Source: a bacterium
GTDB lineage: Bacteria; Bacteroidota; Ignavibacteria; SZUA-365
Direction: 5' to 3'
NCBI GenBank assembly: GCA_020444325.1
Contig: JAHLLD010000002.1
Location: 460,984-524,983 of the forward strand
Length of the DNA stretch: 64,000 bases
The notes beneath the pieces were generated by a model that did no database searches, was not told the DNA's origin, and was given only the letters and a program-made list of their open reading frames with translations. This document shows, piece after piece, positions 44,301-51,276 of this stretch (positions are counted from its first letter, which is position 1; every line of letters begins with the position of its first letter). Both the position numbers and the translations under genes were made by a program.

Positions 44301-44968
44301 GTGATGTTCCCGCTGTTGACGCGGCGCAGCATATCATTGTATGCGGCGAAAAAACCACCGAAGTCGTACTGTTCCGCCTTCTTGATATTCGGCACCAGCA
44401 GTCCACGGCTTCCATCCTTTTTCTGCACGTCGATAGCGAGTCCGAGATTCAAATGCTCGGGCGTGATGCGGTAATGCTCGCCTTCGTGATGGACGTAGCT
44501 GTGCATCATCGCGGGCATGGCTTTGATCGCTTTGAGCAGGGCCCAGGCGATGAGATGGGTGAAGCTCACTTTGCCGCTGACCGTGTCTTCGAGATAGCGG
44601 TTGATCAGACGCCGATTTTCTTCCAGCACCTTGACGGGGATGACGCGCGAGGACGTCGCGGTGGGGACGTCGAGGCTTTTCTCCATGTTGGTGACGATGA
44701 TTTCTGCGGGTCCGCGCAGCTTCTCCGCACCGGGCGGAAGCGCGGGCTCCTGTGCCTCTTCCTTTGCAGGCGCTGCCGCAGGCGTCGTTGCCTGCTCCGC
44801 CGCTTTCGGCTGCTGCATGGGGACGCTGGTGGGATGGTAGTCAGTGAAGAACTCCCGCCAGTGCTCGCTGACGGAGGAGGGATCTTCCTTGAACTGCCGG
44901 TACATTTCGTCGATCAGCCAGGTGTTGGGACCGTAGACGAGCGATTGGTCTATGCTGTTATCGGACAT
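41375..44968 (-). CDS. kgd: Fused 2-oxoglutarate dehydrogenase E2-E1 (KGD type)
   Basis: 1197 residues. The N-terminus (SLVYGPNTWLIDEMYRQFKEDPSSV) is the E1 leader, followed by an Ala/Pro-rich linker. Next comes a 2-oxoacid dehydrogenase acyltransferase domain (about 100-340) with the active-site stretch YDHRVIQGAESG, and then the full E1 part with the thiamine diphosphate region GDAAFAGQGVVAETLN and NNGIGFTTSP. No lipoyl domain is present, so it needs a lipoylated partner. The layout equals the mycobacterial KGD, a TCA-cycle enzyme turning 2-oxoglutarate into succinyl-CoA. It stands alone here, without E2 or E3 genes beside it. Confidence 0.93.
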   Translation of the reverse strand: MSDNSIDQSLVYGPNTWLIDEMYRQFKEDPSSVSEHWREFFTDYHPTSVPMQQPKAAEQATTPAAAPAKEEAQEPALPPGAEKLRGPAEIIVTNMEKSLDVPTATSSRVIPVKVLEENRRLINRYLEDTVSGKVSFTHLIAWALLKAIKAMPAMMHSYVHHEGEHYRITPEHLNLGLAIDVQKKDGSRGLLVPNIKKAEQYDFGGFFAAYNDMLRRVNSGNITPDDFQGTTATITNPGMIGTVFSIPRLMQGQSVILGIGNIAYPPEYQDADPRTLATLGISKTMTVTSTYDHRVIQGAESGLFLDTLHKLLTGSDGFYEEIFENLKIPYPHIKLTRDINPQFDGPGGSHGLVEKQARVLQLINMYRVRGHLQAYLNPLQTEVELHSELDPEQYDVSLWDYDREFLTLGLAGRERMKLRDILEILRETYCRTIGVEYMHIQDPTQKRWIQERMEGKSRSTWMDNARKHRILGMLNVAEAFERFLHTKYIGHKRFSLEGSETLIPVLDALLNEAVNHGIEDVVMGMAHRGRLNVLANILGKSYEKIFTEFEGDLDPDSMQGSGDVKYHLGASGKYNSPDGKQLKVTLASNPSHLEAVDPVVEGITRALQDIKDDADRNLVMPVLVHGDAAFAGQGVVAETLNFSMLKGYRTGGTIHIVVNNGIGFTTSPQDARSSQYATDVAKMVQAPIFHVNGEDPEAAVRVIELAFAFRAAFKKDVVVDLISYRKHGHNEGDDPSYTQPLMYSKIKEKRSVRKLYTEALVNRGDITIKDAEDALEYFHQSIERAFDSTKEAGPPEVDMDHVFREIEETVGKRVDTGVERGVLDEIMRALTTFPDSFTPHPKLKRLIEGRIGVLDGGMVDWATGEALAFGSLLLENISVRLSGQDSRRGTFSHRHSVLVDYETGKEYIPLNNIRESQKQYTPYDSLLSEYAVLGFEYGYSVSRPDSLVIWEAQFGDFVNGAQIIIDQFIAAAEDKWGQQNGLVMLLPHGYEGQGPEHSSARLERFLTLCAENNLRITAPSTTAQYFHLLRRQALLKDRKPLVVLTPKSMLRAPVAKSPAEEFENGRFNFILDDPTAPADPHRILLCTGKVYYDLAKYRDENEIEDTAIVRLEQLYPFPHEDLEEIFKKYPHARDIRWVQEEPRNMGSWNFVYAELGDALQTPYHFRFVGRVNSGSPAAGSGTLHDIEQKKLVKEAFS

Positions 44969-45243
44969 GGTTCCAGTAATCTATAAGGAGAAACAGTATT
45001 GCTTCCATTGTGTGGTGCGTAGTTGAAATGACGCAAGAACAGTAAAATTCCGAAAAAGCGCGGTAAACAGCAAAAGCGCGATAGCGGGACGGAAAGCAGT
45101 CGTCCCGGAATAATAGGAAACACCTTTTGCCGTGTTTTGGTTTTCATGGTATGCGTTTTCACTGAGGGTGAAAAGAAAGAGTTGTCCGCTTCCGTGCTTC
45201 ATGCTACATTTTATGATTCCCATGCAACGAACAAGAGGACGTC
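44969..45243. promoter_or_regulatory. Divergent promoter region with small inverted repeat
   Basis: The gap between the kgd start and the M49 peptidase holds TTTTCAC (45156-45162) and GTGAAAA (45168-45174) as a perfect 7-bp inverted repeat with a 5-base spacer. A TACATTTT element lies at 45205-45212, about 32 bases before the peptidase ATG. Both are candidates only. Confidence 0.35.
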
Positions 45244-46923
45244 ATGCGTAAGATTTCATCACTGACACTACTTATCACAGCCACTGTCCTTCTCGTGGGA
45301 TGTGGGCAGCAGGAGGAAAAGAAAGGAGAGCAGATGGGTGACATACCGACATACGAAGAGGTGAAGGAAAGGCGGGCGATGTATGCCGACACCGATATCG
45401 CGGTCGATCTTTCGCAGCTCACCGAGCGCCAGCGTGCGCTGATTGCAAAGCTCGTGGAAGCCGGCAAACTCGTTGATCAGGTGTTCTGGCAGCAGTCTTC
45501 GTTTGATGCCGTCGCGATCCGCGATTCCCTCGCCGCATCCAGCGATGAAAAAGCGAAAGATTATCTCGCGTACGTCAACATCAACTACGGTCCCTACGAC
45601 CGCATTTTTGAAGGCGAACGCTTCGTGGGGAATGGTCCCCTGACAAAACCGGCAGGAGCGGGGTATTATCCGCCGGACCTCACACAGGAGGAATTCGAAG
45701 CCTACATCAAGGCGCATCCGGATCAGAAAGACGCACTGGAAAGTCAGTACACCGTAGTCGTGCGCGACGGCGAAAATCTGAAAGCGGTGCCGTTCTTCCA
45801 CTACTACACTGAGACCGGTGATATCGTCACAAAGCTTGAGGAAGCGGCCGCGCTGGCGGACAATCCTTCCCTCAAGAAGTATCTCGAACTGCGCGCCATC
45901 GCCCTGGCGACGGACGACTACTACGAGAGCGACAAGGCCTGGATGGATCTCAAGGACAATGATATCGATGTCGTTATTGGTCCCATCGAGAATTATGAAG
46001 ACGGACTCTTCAACTACAAGACCGCGCACGAATGCGCCGTGATGGTCAAGGATCCCGAGGGCACTGCCGAATTGCAGATGTTCACCCGGCACATCGACGC
46101 GTTTGAGCACACACTGCCCATCAAGGAAGAATACCGCCGTGAAACTGCCGGCTCAGGCAACGTGCTCGAAGTCGTCAACATCGTGTACTTCGGTGGCGAT
46201 TTCCAGGCCGGCGTCAAAACCATCGCTGCCTCGCTGCCGAACGACCCCCGCGTCACGCAGGAAAAGGGCGGGAAAAAGCAGATGTACAAGAACATGATGG
46301 AAGCCAAGTTCGACCAGATCGTGCTGCCTATCGCGGGACGCATCCTTTCTCCCGCACTGCAGGAATATGTCGACCGCAAGGCCTTCACCAGCTTCGTGAC
46401 GCTGCACGAAGTGTCCCATACACTGGGACGCGGCTACGTGTACGGCAACGATGAGCTCAGCGTGCGCCGCGCCATGAAGGAACGCTATTCTTCCATCGAA
46501 GAGTGCAAGGCCGACATTCTCGGACTCTACAACAACAAGCTTCTGCACGAAGAGGGCGTGGTCAGTGATGTCCAGCTCAAGAAAACCATCGTCACCTATG
46601 TGGCCGGACTCTTCCGCTCGCTGCGCTTCGGCGCCGAGGAAGCACACGGACAGGCCAACCTCGTGCAGCTCAACTGGCTGCGTGAAGCGAACGCCATCTC
46701 GCAGAACGAAGACGGTACCTACAGCATCGACTTCGGTATCTTCATGACCGCCGCTGAAGGACTCGCCCGCGAAGTGCTCACCATTGAAATCGAAGGTGAC
46801 TACGAAGCCGCCGGCAAGCTCCTCGAGCACTACGGCAAAATGACGCCCGAAATCGACGCCAACATCGAAAAACTCAAAGACATCCCGCGTGATCTCAACA
46901 CCAGCTATGTGAGCCAGATGTAG
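45244..46923 (+). CDS. M49-family (DPP III-like) zinc peptidase lipoprotein
   Basis: 559 residues with a lipobox (LLVGC, Cys20). The zinc site reads HEVSH (H388-H392) and the second motif EECKAD (E419-D424). Family M49 normally has the six-residue HEXXGH form; the five-residue HEXXH form is known from the Caldithrix abyssi dipeptidyl peptidase III. Length is shorter than eukaryotic DPP III but normal for bacterial members. It would remove dipeptides from the N-terminus of peptides in the periplasm or at the outer membrane. It stands alone, with convergent M64 peptidase gene 295 bases downstream. Confidence 0.85.
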   Translation: MRKISSLTLLITATVLLVGCGQQEEKKGEQMGDIPTYEEVKERRAMYADTDIAVDLSQLTERQRALIAKLVEAGKLVDQVFWQQSSFDAVAIRDSLAASSDEKAKDYLAYVNINYGPYDRIFEGERFVGNGPLTKPAGAGYYPPDLTQEEFEAYIKAHPDQKDALESQYTVVVRDGENLKAVPFFHYYTETGDIVTKLEEAAALADNPSLKKYLELRAIALATDDYYESDKAWMDLKDNDIDVVIGPIENYEDGLFNYKTAHECAVMVKDPEGTAELQMFTRHIDAFEHTLPIKEEYRRETAGSGNVLEVVNIVYFGGDFQAGVKTIAASLPNDPRVTQEKGGKKQMYKNMMEAKFDQIVLPIAGRILSPALQEYVDRKAFTSFVTLHEVSHTLGRGYVYGNDELSVRRAMKERYSSIEECKADILGLYNNKLLHEEGVVSDVQLKKTIVTYVAGLFRSLRFGAEEAHGQANLVQLNWLREANAISQNEDGTYSIDFGIFMTAAEGLAREVLTIEIEGDYEAAGKLLEHYGKMTPEIDANIEKLKDIPRDLNTSYVSQM

Positions 46924-47151
46924 TAATATCAACGGGAACACAGATTTTCACGGGTATCACGGATTTTCACGGAGGAAGTCTAGGGTCTGAGGGTCAAAAT
47001 TGACTATCACGGTAGTCTGCAGCTCCGGATTTCTCACAGTCTCCGCGAAAATCAGTAGAATCAGCGTAAATCCGGCCTGCCGCGGCGTAGTCCGAGCGGA
47101 GCGAGGACGAAGACGGGCGTTCCCATCGCTAAGTGTAAGCGGTAAATATGA
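46924..47151. repeat. Intergenic region with CGCAGATT-like inverted repeat
   Basis: GATTTTCACGGAG (46962-46974) pairs with CTCCGCGAAAATC (47041-47053) with one mismatch, 66 bases apart, and ACAGATTTTCACGG-type words recur around it. A 24-base segment at 47075-47098 recurs inverted at 49713-49735 with small changes. No gene is seen. Confidence 0.65.
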
Positions 47152-47190
47152 TTTAGGGCATGTTAAAAACAAATTTTAACATGCCCTAAA
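47152..47190. terminator. Perfect 17-bp inverted repeat between convergent peptidase genes
   Basis: TTTAGGGCATGTTAAAA (47152-47168) pairs exactly with 47174-47190 over a 5-base loop. Its place 28 bases from the stop of the leftward M64 gene, and its symmetric A/T ends, suit a bidirectional terminator. Confidence 0.6.
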
Positions 47191-47218
47191 ACTTTATAAG
47201 TACGCTGAAAGCGAGCTA

Positions 47219-48640
47219 TTAGTGTGCGTAAAAGTCGATCTGGCGCTCGATGGCGGCGCGGCAGACGGGACAGAAGTCGGTGAGGGAGAGGGAGAACATG
47301 CGGCAGTCGAGAGAAGGACGATACATGCCTTCGGAAATGTAGCCGGCTCCTTCGAAGGCGCCGACTTTGCCCAGGAGTTCGGGATTGGCGGTGATTTCGC
47401 TCATGCGATCGAAGATGGGCTTGCGCTTCTCGTAGTAATCGTCGGCCAGGCGGTCGAGCGTTCCGAGTTTGGCGCGCAAGTTATCGTATTCCTGCTTTCC
47501 CCATTCCGTTGGAATGTCGATGCCGGGCGTTACATACGCGCGCCATTTTACGTCCGGCGCATGCATGAGGCGGGTGACATTGGGCTCCCAGGGTTCGACG
47601 CCCTCGGGGTAGAACTCGTCATAGCCGGTGGAGGAGCTGTAGTATTCGTCACCGAGTCCGCCGAACGAGTGACCGAACTCATGCACATACACGTAATCGT
47701 GCTGCCATTCCATTCCCTCATGCGTTTCGTTGGCATAAGTGGTGGTGTACAGCTGATAGATACCGCCGCCACCGTAGCGGTTGTCGTTGATGAGGATGCA
47801 GATGAAGTCGTACGGCGCAGCAGCGGCGATGTCGCGCAATTCGCGGTTGGCCTCGGTCAGCACGTAGCGGGCTGAGCCGAAAGTGTTGTACATGGTGCCA
47901 AGTGCTGTGTTCTTCCATACGTTGCGATCGGGAATGTCAATACCGCTTTCCGGCGAGATGGCAGCGACGGCACGGACGTTGAAATCCGATTTTCTTTCCT
48001 TGAAAGGACTCGTCCCGAACATCACATCGTTGAAATGCTTTGCATCCTTCCTGAATTTCTCCATATCCGCCTTCGCATAGCCGTCGCCGAGTATGAGGAT
48101 ATCGACTTTCTTGTGGATGTCCCCATTGTCCATCAGATCGATGACCTCATACGGGGGATACTGCGATTCGGCCGCGACGACGGTGGGATCGGCCGGATCG
48201 ATGACCGTCGAGAATTTCTCCTGGAAGACCAGGTACTTGTCCCTTCTGCTGATGGTCACCTGCACGGTGCGGCGGGGGAAGGGGAAGCGCACGGATTCAT
48301 GAAAGGTCTTCCACACACCGCGTCCCGCCTCGCCCGTGGTCTGCCACTCGTTGAACACCGTGGAGTAGCCACGGGAGTACAGCAACATTCCGCTTTTGAC
48401 ATCGTAGACCCGCACGAGGTACTGTCCGAGGTTCAGCGTGTCCACAAGATTCACCATGCTGCCCGGCCAGGGACCTTCCTGCCGCACACGGTCGAGCGTA
48501 ATGCGTTCTTCGCCCTTGGTGCCGACGTGATGGTAGTCGACACGCATGGTCTTGTCATAGAAAAAGCGGTTGAAATCGACCTGCGCCTGCGCCGTGAGCA
48601 GGGGAAGGACGAGAAGGAGGAGGATATAACGGAAGCGCAT
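47219..48640 (-). CDS. Secreted M64-family metallopeptidase
   Basis: 473 residues from the ATG at 48640, chosen because it begins the signal peptide RFRYILLLLVLPLLTAQAQ; the frame is open 123 bases upstream. The N-terminal third is a beta-rich M64 pro-domain. The catalytic site is HEFGHSFGGLGDEY (H320, E321, H324, with the Asp of GDEY as likely third ligand). M64 peptidases are related to the IgA1-cleaving enzyme of Clostridium ramosum and are common in Bacteroidota. The C-terminus has a Cys pair (DCRMFSL ... FCPVCRAAI), as in relatives. A TATATTTT element at 48685-48678 may be its promoter. Confidence 0.88.
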   Translation of the reverse strand: MRFRYILLLLVLPLLTAQAQVDFNRFFYDKTMRVDYHHVGTKGEERITLDRVRQEGPWPGSMVNLVDTLNLGQYLVRVYDVKSGMLLYSRGYSTVFNEWQTTGEAGRGVWKTFHESVRFPFPRRTVQVTISRRDKYLVFQEKFSTVIDPADPTVVAAESQYPPYEVIDLMDNGDIHKKVDILILGDGYAKADMEKFRKDAKHFNDVMFGTSPFKERKSDFNVRAVAAISPESGIDIPDRNVWKNTALGTMYNTFGSARYVLTEANRELRDIAAAAPYDFICILINDNRYGGGGIYQLYTTTYANETHEGMEWQHDYVYVHEFGHSFGGLGDEYYSSSTGYDEFYPEGVEPWEPNVTRLMHAPDVKWRAYVTPGIDIPTEWGKQEYDNLRAKLGTLDRLADDYYEKRKPIFDRMSEITANPELLGKVGAFEGAGYISEGMYRPSLDCRMFSLSLTDFCPVCRAAIERQIDFYAH

Positions 48641-48896
48641 GAAAAGTACCTGTTGATGACAGACATGTTCGAGACGAAAAATATACAAAATACCGGGGAA
48701 GTTGTCCTTCACTCTGCGGTCACGGTCCCGGCCATCTGTCGCCTTTTTGAGACAGCACTGCACACTGCAGGGGGCAGGAGGAGGCAGTATCCGGGAGAAA
48801 TCGGTATTATTCAGGAGCTATTGCGGGATTGCAATCTGGCATTGCATTTGCATTCATGTGCCATGTGAGCTTGCAGCCTATCGATCAGGAGAAACC

Positions 48897-49589
48897 ATGA
48901 AAACCAGCGTTACTTTTTCCATCCTCATTGTCATCGTCCTCACCGCCTGCTCATCGACATCGAAACTGCGTGAGTATCCCATCGACGGCAAGCGCATCGC
49001 CTTCCTCTATCGTTCGGAGGTTGATGAGCTTTCGAGTTCGATGTGGATTGATGACCCCGATCCCGATACACCGTGGACCGGCATCGTCGCCGCGCTTCTC
49101 TCCATTTTCGGCACGATTGCAGCGGACGAAAGTTTCGATGCAACCGTGGATCCGCACGGAGTGGCATCCACACTGTCGGAGGGAATAGAACGCAGCCTCA
49201 TCGACCGTCTTGGCGTCGAACCCGTTGATCCCGCATCAGGACTCGCCGATTTCGTACTCACCACGCGGCTTCGCCGTCTCAGCCTCCACTCAAACGCCGA
49301 CGGCGTCTTCCTCAACGTCAAAGTGACCGAGGAAATGTACAGCGCCTACGACAGCGCGCTGGTCTGGGAAGAGGATCTCACGCAGTCCGTCCCGCTCCGC
49401 TTCCACGGCTCCGGCATCTGGCATCCCACTGTGATGTCCGTCGAAAGCGTCGTCAGCGGTGTCCAGCTTCTGGCTATGGAAGACGAGGAAGTGCAGGACG
49501 CTGTCATCTACACCGCACAGGAAAGTGGATATCTCCTGGGTGACATGATCGTCCACGACGCACGTCCCCGCCGACACGCACACAGGTAA
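48897..49589 (+). CDS. Lipoprotein of unknown function
   Basis: 230 residues from the ATG at 48897 (CAGGAGA upstream). The signal sequence VTFSILIVIVLTACSS has a lipobox with Cys. The mature part has no repeats and looks alpha/beta. The order of segments (YPIDGKRIAFLYRSEV, GIERSLIDRLG, ADFVLTTRLRRLSL, VFLNVKVTEEMYSAYDSALVWEEDLTQS) recalls proteins that scan for regulators or assemble outer-membrane complexes, but no family is recognised. It stands between the M64 gene (divergent) and a repeat region. Confidence 0.6.
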   Translation: MKTSVTFSILIVIVLTACSSTSKLREYPIDGKRIAFLYRSEVDELSSSMWIDDPDPDTPWTGIVAALLSIFGTIAADESFDATVDPHGVASTLSEGIERSLIDRLGVEPVDPASGLADFVLTTRLRRLSLHSNADGVFLNVKVTEEMYSAYDSALVWEEDLTQSVPLRFHGSGIWHPTVMSVESVVSGVQLLAMEDEEVQDAVIYTAQESGYLLGDMIVHDARPRRHAHR

Positions 49590-49610
49590 GTACGAGAGGG
49601 AGAGCGAGGG

Positions 49611-49688
49611 CGAAATCGAGAGGGAGGGCGAAATCGAGAGCGAAATCGAGAGCGAAATCGAGAGCGAAATCGAGAGCGAAATCGAGAG
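49611..49688. repeat. Tandem 12-bp repeats
   Basis: CGAAATCGAGAG occurs once at 49611-49622 and, after a 6-base break, five more times without change at 49629-49688. The minus-strand reading gives a repeated DFAL tetrapeptide, which is a shadow. The array follows the lipoprotein stop directly. Confidence 0.92.
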
Positions 49689-49797
49689 GGCACTTCCGGC
49701 TTCGTTTCGCTTCGCTCAACTACGCCGCGACAGGCGCTCTCGCCATCGAACTCGTATTCCCTACAATGCGCCCTTGAGGCGGAGCATGCGGGTGCGG

Positions 49798-50661
49798 TTA
49801 AAGTGCCGCCAGCGCAGGACTTGCATCCAATGCCGTGGCGATTTTGGTGACGGTTTCCACTGCCTGAGCGCGTGGATGATTGTTGGCAAAGAGAAAAACA
49901 TGCTGGGAGGCCTTTATCAGTGATATGATGTTTCTGACGATTTCTTCCAGCTCGCGCTGGGCGTAGCTGTAGTCGTAGCGGGTGATGTTGTCGCCGTCGA
50001 ACCAGTTCGGCGCGTTGCGGCCGTGCAGGCGGTAGTATGCCAGGTCTTTTCCCGGGTAAATCACGTTGCTGGTCAGTCCGGGAAGACGGGGGGCATCGAC
50101 GGAACAGAGGGTGATGCCGCGCTTTCGGGAGTATTCGTAAGTTGTTTCGTGGTGCCAGCTTGCGTGCCGCAGTTCAAGTACTATGCGAAAGGTGTTGAAG
50201 TATTCAGTCAACTCGTCGAGGTAGGCGAAGTTGTCGTTCGTGCACTTGAAGCTGTAGGGGAACTGGAAGAGCAGGCAGGCGAGCTGTCCGGCGTCGGCGA
50301 GCACCATCATGGCGTCGGCGAAATCCTGCCAGTTCTGCTGCAGCACGCGGCGCTGATGCGTGATGCTCTGATGCGCCTTGACGCTGAACATCATGTGCGG
50401 CGCCTTGTTGCGGATCTGGAAGAGGGTGCTGGGACGCGGCATGCTGTAATACGTGTAATTCAGCTCGGTTGCGGGGAAGAAATGCTGGTAATACTCGAGC
50501 ATGCGCGGTTTTTTCGTGCCCCAGTGGTAAAACGGCCCCACCCAGTCCTCGTACGAATACCCGCTGGTTCCGAGAAATATGCCCTTCTGACGCAGCTTCC
50601 AGAGGCTGCGAGGGGGCAGAATGCGGGTTTCTTTTTCGGCGAAAAGGCTTTCCTGGTACAT
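49798..50661 (-). CDS. yecE: DUF72 (YecE-like) family protein
   Basis: 287 residues from the ATG at 50661; a TTG at 50694 in frame is an alternative. It matches DUF72 proteins throughout: LGTSGYSYEDWVGPFY near the N-terminus, ATELNYTYYSMP, FSVKAHQSITH, LLFQFPYSF, LELRHASW and YYRLHGRNAPNW. The fold is a TIM barrel of unknown biochemical function, often placed near stress or DNA-repair genes. It stands alone. An inverted repeat GTTAG-N8-CTAAC lies 13 bases upstream. Confidence 0.85.
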   Translation of the reverse strand: MYQESLFAEKETRILPPRSLWKLRQKGIFLGTSGYSYEDWVGPFYHWGTKKPRMLEYYQHFFPATELNYTYYSMPRPSTLFQIRNKAPHMMFSVKAHQSITHQRRVLQQNWQDFADAMMVLADAGQLACLLFQFPYSFKCTNDNFAYLDELTEYFNTFRIVLELRHASWHHETTYEYSRKRGITLCSVDAPRLPGLTSNVIYPGKDLAYYRLHGRNAPNWFDGDNITRYDYSYAQRELEEIVRNIISLIKASQHVFLFANNHPRAQAVETVTKIATALDASPALAAL

Positions 50662-50673
50662 CGGAACACGATA

Positions 50674-50691
50674 GTTAGTCAAATGTCTAAC
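50674..50691. promoter_or_regulatory. GTTAG-N8-CTAAC inverted repeat (candidate operator)
   Basis: The palindrome TTAGTCAAATGTCTAA (50675-50690) has half-sites TTAGNCA, of the kind bound by MarR-family repressors. It lies just upstream of the DUF72 start. No regulator gene is adjacent, so this remains a candidate. Confidence 0.3.
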
Positions 50692-50759
50692 CAATTATAC
50701 ATTCCACAGATTCCATTGTCAAGAGAAAAATGGAAAGACGCTTGAGCAGTGATTTCCCC

Positions 50760-50788
50760 TTGACAGCTGAGATTCCTCATGATATATT
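50760..50788 (+). promoter_or_regulatory. Near-consensus sigma-70 promoter of the DUF3800 remnant
   Basis: TTGACA (50760-50765), a 17-base spacer and TATATT (50783-50788). The -10 with the next two bases also reads TATATTTG, the Bacteroidota TAnnTTTG form. It would start transcription about 80 bases before the DUF3800 ATG. Confidence 0.55.
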
Positions 50789-50873
50789 TGTCATGCGGTT
50801 GTGAGGGCCCAGTCGGTCCGATGGCGCTTGCCACACGGCCGCATTTTACTTATAGGGAGAATGGGAGGCGCCA

Positions 50874-51083
50874 ATGTATGTGTTGTATCTCGATGATTCC
50901 GGTTCAATTCCGAACCGGAATGAAGACTATTTCGTCCTCGGTGGAGTTTGTCTGCATGAAAGCCAGATTCATTGGGTCACAGAACAACTGAATGCGCTAG
51001 CTGCAGAGATTGACCAGCAGCAACATCGAGACAACTTCCCGTGCCCATGTATCGCCTGTCAATCCCGGAGAATAATGAAATGA
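50874..51083 (+). pseudogene. Truncated DUF3800 gene
   Basis: The ATG at 50874 is preceded by GGGAGG at 50863-50868. The first 45 residues (VLYLDDSGS ... EDYFVLGGVCLHESQIHW) match the N-terminal part of DUF3800 proteins, which have an RNase H-like Asp (YLDDSG) and normally run about 230-260 residues. Here the frame stops after 69. Family similarity fades near 51017-51025, in a CAGCAGCAAC run, where another frame reads NIETTS and then stops; a frameshift is likely. A short FVADLGYVL-like match near 51168-51195 could be the old C-terminus. DUF3800 genes are common in defence or mobile regions. Confidence 0.55.
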
Positions 51084-51276
51084 ATCGCATTGCAGGTCGG
51101 CAGGGCGAGATAGGGGAATTGAGCCCAGAGATATTCGAGGGAGAGGACTGAGGCCCGTGGTTGCTTCCGATGGCATTTTGTGGCAGATTTGGGGTACGTG
51201 TTGAATCCATATCGCTTTTGCCGTATCGCCTGCGGCAACTACTACCACTTCCATTCATGCCGATACAGGTTTTGTC
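51084..51276. other. Short gap after the DUF3800 remnant
   Basis: There is no complete gene here. It may contain decayed DUF3800 coding sequence, and it ends with the CAGG site of the VWA gene. Confidence 0.4.

Noticed and set aside
42212..44986. Two long plus-strand frames opposite kgd (522 and 391 codons)
   Set aside because: Both are shadows of a 1197-residue fused dehydrogenase and show no domains.
49504..49719. Minus-strand frame with repeated DFAL
   Set aside because: It is the translation of the 12-bp tandem array and has no ribosome-binding site or family.
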